DNA of 13,745 nt from Thermoflexibacter sp. GTDB taxonomy: Bacteria; Bacteroidota; Bacteroidia; Cytophagales; Thermoflexibacteraceae. The notes under the pieces were generated by a model, which was given only the letters and a program-made list of their open reading frames with translations, searched no databases and had not been told where the DNA came from. The position numbers and the translations under genes were made by a program. The DNA lies in the NCBI GenBank assembly GCA_025455345.1, contig JALOMS010000042.1, forward strand, positions 1 through 13,745, read 5' to 3'. Of this stretch, positions 8,139-13,745 are shown piece by piece. The stretch's first letter is position 1, and each line of letters begins with the position of its first letter.

Positions 8139-8885
8139 TTAATACATGTGCTGTCCACCGTTGATTGCATAATTAACCCCTGTAATAAAACTGGACTGTT
8201 CGGATGCCAAAAAAGAAACCAAATATGCGATTTCTTCTGTCCCGCCCAATCTCCCCACAGGGATACTTTCTATAATTTTTCTTCTCACATCTTCTGCTAT
8301 AGACATCACCATATCTGTTGCAATATACCCAGGTGAAATCGTGTTTACTGTAATTCCTTTGCCTGCGACCTCTACTGCCAATGTTTTTGTAAAACCATGC
8401 ACTCCTGCTTTGGCAGCAGCATAGTTTACTTGACCAAACTGCCCCCTTTGGGCATTGACAGAAGAGATATTGATAATACGCCCGTAATGACGCTCTATCA
8501 TTTGGTTAATCGTATGCCGAGTGCAATTAAATACACTGTATAAATTTGTTTTCATGACCAAATCCCAACGCTCATAAGTCATTTTCTTGAACTGCCCGTC
8601 TTTAGTAATCGCAGCGTTATTGACCAATACATCTATCCCACCGATTTCCTCTTCAATTTGTTTAATCATTTCTCCAACTTTATCATAATCAGTTACATCA
8701 CATTGATAAATAGAAATATTGTATTCCTCTGCTTGCATTTCTGCTGACCAAGCCTCTCCCCGCGAATGGGTCAGATAATTGCCAACGACACGATAGCCAT
8801 CATTATATAATTTTTTGCAAATTGCTGTTCCTAACCCTCCCGTACACCCTGTAACTAAAGCAATTCTTTTGTTGTCTTTGTCCAT
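8139..8885 (-). CDS. phaB: Acetoacetyl-CoA reductase-like short-chain dehydrogenase
   Basis: This 248-residue short-chain dehydrogenase most resembles PhaB, the NADPH-dependent enzyme that reduces acetoacetyl-CoA to (R)-3-hydroxybutyryl-CoA for polyhydroxybutyrate. The nucleotide-binding motif TGCTGGLG sits at residues 12-19 and NNAAIT at 89-94. The catalytic set is Asn114, Ser142, Tyr155 and Lys159 (YAAAK). The segments SSVNAQRGQFGQVNY and SPGYIATDMV are characteristic of PhaB rather than of the related FabG. FabG remains the main alternative, since both reduce 3-oxoacyl thioesters. The C-terminus INGGQHMY fits PhaB length and ending. No PhaC or PhaA gene is in the window. It is the first gene of a minus-strand pair with siaC, one base apart. 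The upstream 278 bp shared with the divergent membrane-protein gene contains its promoter, which I could not pin down. Confidence 0.87.
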   Translation of the reverse strand: MDKDNKRIALVTGCTGGLGTAICKKLYNDGYRVVGNYLTHSRGEAWSAEMQAEEYNISIYQCDVTDYDKVGEMIKQIEEEIGGIDVLVNNAAITKDGQFKKMTYERWDLVMKTNLYSVFNCTRHTINQMIERHYGRIINISSVNAQRGQFGQVNYAAAKAGVHGFTKTLAVEVAGKGITVNTISPGYIATDMVMSIAEDVRRKIIESIPVGRLGGTEEIAYLVSFLASEQSSFITGVNYAINGGQHMY

Positions 8886-9163
8886 AAATATCCATTTATT
8901 TGAAAATCACCAAACAATTAAGCATAATTTTCGCATATTCAAGTAAAAAATCCAATTTTTATAGATAAAATTTTACATATCATAGTTCATCTTATCAAAC
9001 TTCCCCTTACTTTTTTCCTTATAAAAATAGAAAACGTCTGTTAATTTTACAAAATAAAACAAATTCAGGCAAGAATGAAATAACAAAACACAGATTTGTA
9101 TTTCCTTTGCTAACTTTGTATAAATAAAAATAGATAGATAATTTAAGTTTTACATACAAATAA
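8886..9163. promoter_or_regulatory. Divergent intergenic region between phaB and the flippase-like gene
   Basis: This 278-bp AT-rich stretch separates two divergent genes. I found no convincing open frame in it (the longest minus-strand candidate is about nine codons). It holds an exact TAACTTTG -7 box for the plus-strand gene. No exact TAnnTTTG was found on the minus strand. Confidence 0.5.
9111..9118 (+). promoter_or_regulatory. Bacteroidota -7 box (TAACTTTG) for the flippase-like gene
   Basis: TAACTTTG fits the TAnnTTTG consensus exactly, 45 bp before the ATG at 9164. A TTTG lies upstream at 9095-9098, but the 12-bp spacing is shorter than the usual 17-23 bp, so the -33 element is unclear. 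Confidence 0.5.
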
Positions 9164-10171
9164 ATGAAAATCAGATTTTTACCTATTCTAAAATATTTTA
9201 TATCTCTTCTTGTTGCGATAAGTATTTTTGCATATATCTATCAAGGTCAAGACTTACCCCAAATGTTTAGAGATTTTTTGCAAGCAAAGTGGGGTTGGAT
9301 TCTTTTATCAATCAGTATTTCTCTATTAAGTCATTTTTTTAGGGCATGGCGGTGGAGTCTGATGCTCAAGCCGCTTGGCTACCATATTGGAGTATTTACT
9401 CCTTATTTGGCAGTTATGGTGGGATATTTTGCCAATTTTATTGTTCCGCGCATGGGCGAAGTTACCAGATGTACGATTCTCCAACGCACTAATCAGATAC
9501 CCTTCCAACAATCCTTTGGTGCAGTAATAGCCGAGAGAGCTTTTGATTTTGTTTGCCTTATTATTGTTACGATTTTAGCTGTATTATTAGAATTTGACAA
9601 ATTAGAATCTGTATTGAATTCTGTTTTTTCTAATCAAACCTCCCAATCCAACAATACTAAATGGATTATTTTGATAATCATGGGGGTTAGTTTTATTGTC
9701 GCTTTGCTTACATGGATACTACTCAAAGAAAAAATCAAACAATTACCTATTTATCAGAAAATCATGCAGATAATGGTAGGAGTTAAAGATGGTTTTTTGA
9801 GTGTACTAAGGCTCAGTCGCATAGACAGATTTTTGTTTTTGGTACAAACTATTACGATTTGGGTATTATATTTATTGACATTTTATGTATTGTTTTTTTC
9901 TTTAGAAGCCACCTCTGTATTGGATATTCATTGTGCTTTGGCTGGACTGGCTATGTCAGGAGTAGCGATTGTGGCTCCAGTCCAAGGAGGCATTGGTGTA
10001 TATCACTATCTTATTTCTAAGACCTTAATTACGTATGGAATTACTGAAACTACTGCCAAATATTTTGCTTTTATGTCCCACAATTCGCAAATTATCATGT
10101 TTATAGGAATTGGGTCTATTTGCTTACTAATTAGTTTATTAATCAGTAAGAACAATAAAAAGAACGCTTGA
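9164..10171 (+). CDS. Flippase-like/LPG synthase TM family membrane protein (UPF0104)
   Basis: This 335-residue integral membrane protein has about eight hydrophobic helices and belongs to the UPF0104/AglD-like family, which is related to the membrane half of lysylphosphatidylglycerol synthase. Family motifs are visible: FRAWRW at 59-64, FIVPRMGEVTRC at 92-103, IAERAFDF at 122-129, and VQGGIGVYHYLISKTL in the last third. It lacks the C-terminal soluble aminoacyl-transfer domain of MprF, so it is not a lysyl-PG synthase. Members are proposed to move or present lipid-linked intermediates, but the substrate is generally unknown. It is probably transcribed alone from the -7 box at 9111 and converges with the HPt gene 21 bp downstream. 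The start fits the -7 box and the KIRFLPILKYF N-terminus. Confidence 0.85.
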   Translation: MKIRFLPILKYFISLLVAISIFAYIYQGQDLPQMFRDFLQAKWGWILLSISISLLSHFFRAWRWSLMLKPLGYHIGVFTPYLAVMVGYFANFIVPRMGEVTRCTILQRTNQIPFQQSFGAVIAERAFDFVCLIIVTILAVLLEFDKLESVLNSVFSNQTSQSNNTKWIILIIMGVSFIVALLTWILLKEKIKQLPIYQKIMQIMVGVKDGFLSVLRLSRIDRFLFLVQTITIWVLYLLTFYVLFFSLEATSVLDIHCALAGLAMSGVAIVAPVQGGIGVYHYLISKTLITYGITETTAKYFAFMSHNSQIIMFIGIGSICLLISLLISKNNKKNA

Positions 10172-10192
10172 CAAACAATTTGTGTAGTTTAT

Positions 10193-10525
10193 TTACAGCT
10201 TTTCTTTTAGTGCGCTGATTGCTTCATGGAGTATGCTTTTCATTTCAGCTACTTGAGCTACAAGTTGCTCTTGGGAAAAATTTCTTGCTACCGAAGATTT
10301 GAGCTTCTCTTGCAGTTCGGTGATTTGGTCTAAGGAAAGCGTCTTTACAATCGTCCTTAAGTCGTGATTTTTCAACCTAAATTTAGGCAAGTCTTTGTCT
10401 AATAGGAATTCTTCTACCTCTCCAACATATTCTTCTAATTCTCTAATATATATTTGGAGCAAATCATGGGCAAATTCAGAGTCGCCCATCGTTAGTTTAT
10501 CAAAATTTTCAAAATTTATTTGCAT
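10193..10525 (-). CDS. HPt (histidine phosphotransfer) domain protein
   Basis: This 110-residue all-helical protein has the layout of a free-standing HPt domain. It starts with FENFDKLTMGDSEFAHDLLQIYIREL, a usual first-helix pattern. It carries the phospho-acceptor motif KNHDLRTIVKTL with His54 in the position of HxLK in known HPt proteins, and ends in two helices. Such proteins relay phosphate between receiver domains of hybrid kinases and response regulators. Only one base pattern is unusual: the residue after His-x-Leu is Arg instead of the common Lys. No kinase is encoded beside it. Eleven bases upstream on the same strand is the end of an apparent receiver-domain remnant, so the gene may once have been the tail of a receiver-HPt unit. 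Its current partners must be encoded elsewhere. Confidence 0.8.
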   Translation of the reverse strand: MQINFENFDKLTMGDSEFAHDLLQIYIRELEEYVGEVEEFLLDKDLPKFRLKNHDLRTIVKTLSLDQITELQEKLKSSVARNFSQEQLVAQVAEMKSILHEAISALKEKL

Positions 10526-10536
10526 ATTTTTAACTA

Positions 10537-10677
10537 CTACTTATCAGGTTCGAAAGTTAGTAAATTTTTGAATTTTAAAGTATATTCTATGATTTTTTGA
10601 TATAAATGTACAAGGTCAAATGGTTTTATTAAAACAGTCGTTAATGTTAGCTCTTCAGGCTTGTCGTCCATCATTCA
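10537..10677 (-). pseudogene. Decayed response-regulator receiver domain, C-terminal fragment
   Basis: A minus-strand frame from ATG at 10674 to TAG at 10537-10539 encodes 45 residues. The part LIKPFDLVHLYQKIIEY matches the end of a receiver domain, with the conserved Lys-Pro before helix 5. The same frame continues upstream through a TGA (10675-10677) into HFYTPNSLPKPIIFGVSHLLTF. That segment could be the beta-4 strand region of the same domain, but this is weaker. No Asp phosphorylation site or N-terminal half was found, and the upstream frame closes at a TAG near 10785. The fragment ends 11 bp before the HPt ATG, in the same direction. I infer a truncated, stop-interrupted receiver that once preceded the HPt gene. 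A short expressed ORF is the alternative. Confidence 0.5.
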
Positions 10678-10700
10678 ATGTATATCAAAAGTTAGTAAAT
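10553..10700. repeat. Two copies of a 13-bp direct repeat 135 bp apart
   Basis: AAAGTTAGTAAAT occurs at 10553-10565 and 10688-10700. The offset of 135 bp is a multiple of three, so on the minus strand both copies encode LLTF in the same reading frame of the receiver remnant. Sequence next to the copies is not similar, so this is not a simple duplication. Confidence 0.6.
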
Positions 10701-10800
10701 GTGATACCCCGAAAATTATTGGCTTAGGTAAACTATTTGGTGTATAAAAATGATTAGAAAAACCTATTGATACAGTAAAAGAATGCTATTTTGCAATGAA

Positions 10801-10808
10801 CAAATATA
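10801..10808 (-). promoter_or_regulatory. Possible -7 box for the receiver remnant/HPt region
   Basis: CAAATATA on the plus strand reads TATATTTG on the minus strand and fits TAnnTTTG. No TTTG is seen at the usual distance upstream. It could drive the HPt gene with a long leader across the remnant. Pattern only. Confidence 0.25.
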
Positions 10809-10835
10809 GTGATTGTTTTGGAAGAGAATATAAAT

Positions 10836-10871
10836 AAAAAAGAGATACAAATAATTTTGTACCTCTTTTTT
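10836..10871 (-). terminator. Intrinsic terminator of the KGG peptide gene
   Basis: Read on the minus strand, AAAAAAGAGGTACAAA (10871-10856) pairs with TTTGTATCTCTTTTTT (10851-10836) over 16 positions, with one G-U pair and a 4-base loop (ATTA). The 3' arm is a T-run of six. On the plus strand the same position is an A/C mismatch, so the structure favours minus-strand RNA. It lies 20 bp after the stop codon of the small gene. Confidence 0.8.
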
Positions 10872-10891
10872 ATGATGTTTTTTGTGTTGGA

Positions 10892-11038
10892 CTATGGGAA
10901 TCTGATAGGCATACCCCCATTAGAGCCACCTTCCTCATCATCGCCTCCTTTTAGTTTTTTTTGCTCTTCAGGAGTAAGTGTTTTGATGTCTTTTTCTTTC
11001 AAATCATCTAATGATTTTTTCTTTTTATTGTCTTTCAT
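10892..11038 (-). CDS. 48-residue KGG-motif peptide, possible double-glycine leader precursor
   Basis: I found this gene by reading the minus strand: ATG at 11038-11036, TAG at 10894-10892, 48 residues. The N-terminal half is charged and helix-prone (MKDNKKKKSLDDLKEKDIKT, then LTPEEQKKLKGG). The tail is Asp/Glu/Gly-rich (DDEEGGSNGGMPIRFP). The Leu-x-x-Leu-like spacing, the EEQKKLKGG end of the leader and the short Gly-rich tail resemble Bacteroidota peptides with double-glycine leaders that are cut by C39 peptidases during export. It is not a known family to me by name. The tail has no Cys and only one Ser, so lanthionine chemistry looks unlikely. An in-frame TAA lies upstream, fixing the start. 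It has its own -7 box and a strong terminator, which argues for a real monocistronic gene. No protease, transporter or modifying enzyme lies in the window. Confidence 0.65.
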   Translation of the reverse strand: MKDNKKKKSLDDLKEKDIKTLTPEEQKKLKGGDDEEGGSNGGMPIRFP

Positions 11039-11086
11039 AGTAATTTGTAGATTATATAAAATGAATTACTAATTTTAAGAGATTTT

Positions 11087-11147
11087 ACGTAGATTGGCTT
11101 ACAAAGTTACAGACAAACCCCAATTACTTATTCTTAAAACGTAGATT
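11087..11147. repeat. 9-bp direct repeat between the KGG gene and the receptor gene
   Basis: ACGTAGATT occurs at 11087-11095 and 11139-11147, 52 bp apart, in the divergent promoter region. It might be a regulator site but is short enough to be chance. Confidence 0.25.
11102..11109 (-). promoter_or_regulatory. Bacteroidota -7 box (TAACTTTG) for the KGG peptide gene
   Basis: The minus strand reads TAACTTTG, an exact TAnnTTTG match and identical, including the following TA, to the box ahead of the flippase-like gene. It lies 63 bp before the ATG at 11038. A -33 TTTG at normal spacing is not evident. Confidence 0.5.
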
Positions 11148-11169
11148 CTTATTAGATTGATATAAAATC

Positions 11170-13494
11170 ATGTTTTTGTCCAAAAAAAATAACTTTCTTT
11201 TCATTATCTTGCTGTGTTCGCAAGTAATCTTTGCTCAAAAAAAACCTGATATTGGAGCAAAGGAGTTGTTTAATATCTCACTACAAGACTTGTTGAATGT
11301 GGGTATCGTTTCCGCATCCAAGAAGAAGCAAAGTGTTTCTGATGCTCCTGCTATGGCGTATGTATTTACCAAAGAGCAGATTTTGAGCAGAGGTTATACC
11401 AATCTCATGGAACTCCTCGAAGATGTTCCTGAAATCGAAATCCAAAGAAACTCTAATCCTGAAGACAGAAACTTTGCTACTATCAGAGGTATCACAGGCA
11501 ACGAAAAATTCCTCATACTTCTCAATGGTATCCGTATCACTCCTGCTACTGGAGATGCTTATACGCTTGGCTCTAACTTTGCCCTTACCAATGCTTTAAG
11601 GGTGGAGGTTATTTTGGGACCAGCCTCAGCTCTTTATGGGGTAGATGCTTTTAGCGGTATTATCAATATTATTACTACTCATGGGCAGGAAGGCAATCCT
11701 TTCCGAGGACTCAATGCCAATGTCAATTATGGGCAGTTCCGCAGTTTGGACGCTTCCTTACAAATGGGGAAAAAATTTGATAAATTGAATGTGATGTTTT
11801 CTGGTAATTTTTATAGGTCTGCCGAACCTGACTATCAAAATATTTATAAAGATGAATTTGCTTGGTATAACAATAATCTTCGTACTTCAGGGCAAGTCAT
11901 TAATTCTCCTTTCATCAAACTCATCAATACGCTGGGGAACTATCAGGCTTTAGCAGAACCGTATTTTACAGGAGATAGTTTATCAAGGGGGTTTGCTATG
12001 CCTACGAACTCTTACTTTATTAATGGGACTATGAATTATGGAGATTTTTCGGTAAGCTACGTAAGGCATTGGGAAAGTCATAGTGCCGCTCACGGGCTAA
12101 GACCTGAGTTTGCCGTCAGAGACCCCCAATCTTTGATACAGATGAGCCAAGAGGTCTTTTATGCCAAGCATAGCTATACTTCTATCAACCGCAAGTGGAA
12201 TGTACAAAGCACTATCTCCAAAAGTGCGTTTGAGATAGGAAATCAAAGCCATTTTGCTGGCTCGGCAACGACTTGGCAGAGAGGTTATATCTATTCGCTT
12301 GCCTCAAGTGCTAAAATAGAGGAGCAGTTTAGCTATGACTTCTCTAAAAAATTTTCTATGATTACTGGTTTTACGGCAGAAAACTTATCTGCGATTCCTA
12401 AAATTGCTCCTGTATATAAACCTTTTGACCAGCGACTGCCCGCTTCGCTCCAACAGCTTTATTATGTGGCTGGTACAGGCTCAGGTACTGACGCAGATAC
12501 ACTTATAAAAAATGCTTTTGTCGAGCAAAGAGTATTTAACGTCGAGTACCGCAACTATGGCGGATTTCTCCAATTCCAGCTTTCTCCCGCAAAATGGATA
12601 GAACTTACTTTAGGCTCTCGCTATGATTACAATACGCGTTTCGGTGGTAGTGTCAATCCAAGATTGGGCTTAGTCTTGTCTTCATTAAACAAAAAACTGA
12701 TTTACAAGCTATTATATGGAGAAGCCTTCTTAGCCCCCTCTCCAGAGAAGACCTTTGCTCAGTCTGCCTCTTTTGCCATTCGCTTTCTTTCAGATACGCA
12801 AGGCGAAAGAATAGCAAGCTACTTCCGTACTGCTAATCCCGATTTGCGCCCAGAAAAATTACGCACTTTTGAGAGTAGTTTGAGTTATTTACTTACACCC
12901 CAAGTGGCTTTGGGCATGAATGGGTTTTATACCAGAGTAGAAAATTTGATTGGCTTAGCAGAGGCTGACCCGCGCATGACGCTTGCGCCTGTACCCGTAA
13001 GCAGGTTAGAAACCAATATCAATAGAGGTCAATCTACTATTTACGGTGGAACAGCCAAAATCAACTACCTCCAAAAGTTTAATTTCTTGACTCTCAATGC
13101 ACTAATTGCATACTCTTACATAGATGGGAATATAGATAATCAGCCCTTGCTATATGCCGCAAAGCATACCGTCAAAGCAAGTTTTGATATTTCCAATCCT
13201 CGATTTTCTATTTCTCCGCGAGTAATTTTCCGCTCTAAATCCAATTCTCGCCTTACCAATCCTAATGATAGCAACAATCTTTTTACCAACCAAGCCTTTA
13301 CAGTTGTGAATCTTTTTGCAAGAGTAAAGCTATATGAAAAAAGAAAAATTGGTAAATTTTATATTTATACTAAAATCAATAACTTGCTCAATCTCAAATA
13401 CTACAATGTGTTTTTGGGTGCAGAAGATGGCTTCCCTGCTACTCCTCAAGACCCGCGAAGAATCAATGTAGGCATCAATTGGGCATTAGAATAA
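11170..13494 (+). CDS. TonB-dependent outer-membrane receptor
   Basis: This 774-residue protein is a complete TonB-dependent receptor that would import a nutrient too large for porins, using energy from TonB-ExbBD. It has a signal peptide (FIILLCSQVIFA, cut before Gln23). A short N-terminal segment, SLQDLLNVGIVSASKKKQSV, is typical of the COG4206/COG4771-like receptors. The plug follows at about 50-175, with PAMAYVFTKEQILSRGYTNL, RGITGNEKFLILLNGIR, and VEVILGPASALYGVDAFSGIINIIT. The barrel runs from about 185 to the end, with RYDYNTRFGGSVNPRLGLVL, the late LRPEKLRTFE segment, and INNLLNLKYYNVFLGAEDGFPATPQDPRRINVGINW. It lacks the carboxypeptidase-like N-terminal extension of SusC proteins, and no SusD follows. 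The substrate (siderophore, vitamin or other) cannot be told. A PLD-like gene starts 17 bp after its stop, probably in the same transcript. Confidence 0.93.
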   Translation: MFLSKKNNFLFIILLCSQVIFAQKKPDIGAKELFNISLQDLLNVGIVSASKKKQSVSDAPAMAYVFTKEQILSRGYTNLMELLEDVPEIEIQRNSNPEDRNFATIRGITGNEKFLILLNGIRITPATGDAYTLGSNFALTNALRVEVILGPASALYGVDAFSGIINIITTHGQEGNPFRGLNANVNYGQFRSLDASLQMGKKFDKLNVMFSGNFYRSAEPDYQNIYKDEFAWYNNNLRTSGQVINSPFIKLINTLGNYQALAEPYFTGDSLSRGFAMPTNSYFINGTMNYGDFSVSYVRHWESHSAAHGLRPEFAVRDPQSLIQMSQEVFYAKHSYTSINRKWNVQSTISKSAFEIGNQSHFAGSATTWQRGYIYSLASSAKIEEQFSYDFSKKFSMITGFTAENLSAIPKIAPVYKPFDQRLPASLQQLYYVAGTGSGTDADTLIKNAFVEQRVFNVEYRNYGGFLQFQLSPAKWIELTLGSRYDYNTRFGGSVNPRLGLVLSSLNKKLIYKLLYGEAFLAPSPEKTFAQSASFAIRFLSDTQGERIASYFRTANPDLRPEKLRTFESSLSYLLTPQVALGMNGFYTRVENLIGLAEADPRMTLAPVPVSRLETNINRGQSTIYGGTAKINYLQKFNFLTLNALIAYSYIDGNIDNQPLLYAAKHTVKASFDISNPRFSISPRVIFRSKSNSRLTNPNDSNNLFTNQAFTVVNLFARVKLYEKRKIGKFYIYTKINNLLNLKYYNVFLGAEDGFPATPQDPRRINVGINWALE

Positions 13495-13511
13495 TAAGAA
13501 ATTTTATATCT

Positions 13512-13745
13512 ATGGAACAAGTATTTTTTAAAAATATCCAAGAGGTTATCCTTGAAGAATTGCAACAAGCCCAAACCAGCATTCATATAGCAGTAAGTTG
13601 GTTTAGTAATCGCAGTATTTTTGATAGGCTACTTCAAAAAGCGACACAAGGAGTAGATATACAGTTGGTTATTTTAGATGATTATGTAAACAAACGAGTC
13701 GAGGGACTACCTTTTGATGAACTTATCAAAGCGGGAGGGAAAGTT
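13512..13745 (+). CDS. Phospholipase D-like domain protein (5' part only)
   Basis: The first 78 codons of this gene are in the window, starting at the ATG at 13512 and open to the edge. The residues VILEELQQAQTSIHIAVSWF, the helix IFDRLLQKATQGVDIQLVIL, and FDELIKAGGKV fit the start of a PLD-like (PLDc_2) nuclease/phosphodiesterase domain. In that fold the strand SIHIAVSWF and the VxIxLVILDD strand precede the first HxK motif. The HKD motif itself would lie beyond the edge, so activity cannot be judged. It lies 17 bp after the receptor stop, which suggests cotranscription, although the functional link is not obvious. Confidence 0.75.
   Translation, partial: MEQVFFKNIQEVILEELQQAQTSIHIAVSWFSNRSIFDRLLQKATQGVDIQLVILDDYVNKRVEGLPFDELIKAGGKV

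Noticed and set aside
8082..8336. Plus-strand open frame of 84 codons
   Set aside because: It overlaps the siaC-phaB junction in antisense, and its product has no family features.
10809..11072. Plus-strand open frame of 87 codons
   Set aside because: It crosses the terminator stem and is the antisense of the KGG peptide gene; its Ser/Pro/Phe runs are the complement of Lys/Glu/Gly codons.
1..13745. Search for tRNA/rRNA genes, CRISPR arrays, insertion sequences and integrase genes
   Set aside because: No regularly spaced repeats, terminal inverted repeats with a transposase, cloverleaf-like GC-rich segments or recombinase motifs were recognised by eye.

Overview
The window looks like a chromosomal segment of an AT-rich member of the Bacteroidota, most likely of the Cytophagales type. 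The signs are a GldB-type gliding lipoprotein, a prokaryotic HU-CCDC81/SPOR fusion, a SiaC-type phosphoprotein, lipoproteins with Bacteroidota-style signals, a TonB-dependent receptor, almost no Shine-Dalgarno sequences, and exact TAnnTTTG (-7) promoter boxes ahead of two genes. The placement rests on gene content only; no rRNA or tRNA gene was seen.

Left part (1-3209): two minus-strand envelope genes. A partial gene encodes an HU-like domain, one membrane helix and a SPOR domain. Upstream of it lies a plug-less outer-membrane beta-barrel protein. Middle part (3210-7725): four plus-strand genes. These are the gldB lipoprotein, a CHASE2 membrane sensor without an output domain, a secreted protein with a FecR-like N-terminus, and a lipid-anchored GH16 beta-glucanase. 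A strong intrinsic terminator sits only 21 bp before the glucanase start.

Right-middle part (7742-10525): a minus-strand pair, phaB-like acetoacetyl-CoA reductase then siaC, with stop and start one base apart. A plus-strand flippase-like (UPF0104/LPG-synthase TM) membrane protein diverges from the pair. A small orphan HPt phosphotransfer protein converges on the membrane protein from the minus strand.

The 10526-11169 gap is the most unusual stretch. It holds, on the minus strand, an apparent decayed receiver-domain remnant ending 11 bp before the HPt gene. It also holds a 48-residue peptide gene with its own -7 box and a near-perfect terminator. The peptide has a Lys/Glu-rich leader-like half, a KGG motif and a short Gly/Asp tail, so it resembles a double-glycine leader (RiPP or bacteriocin-like) precursor. 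No processing or export enzyme lies in the window.

Right end (11170-13745): a complete TonB-dependent receptor, followed 17 bp later by the start of a phospholipase D-like protein cut by the window edge.

Overall the region is a mosaic of short transcription units devoted to the cell envelope, signalling (CHASE2, SiaC, HPt) and carbon handling (GH16, PhaB). No mobile element, CRISPR array or integrase was seen.
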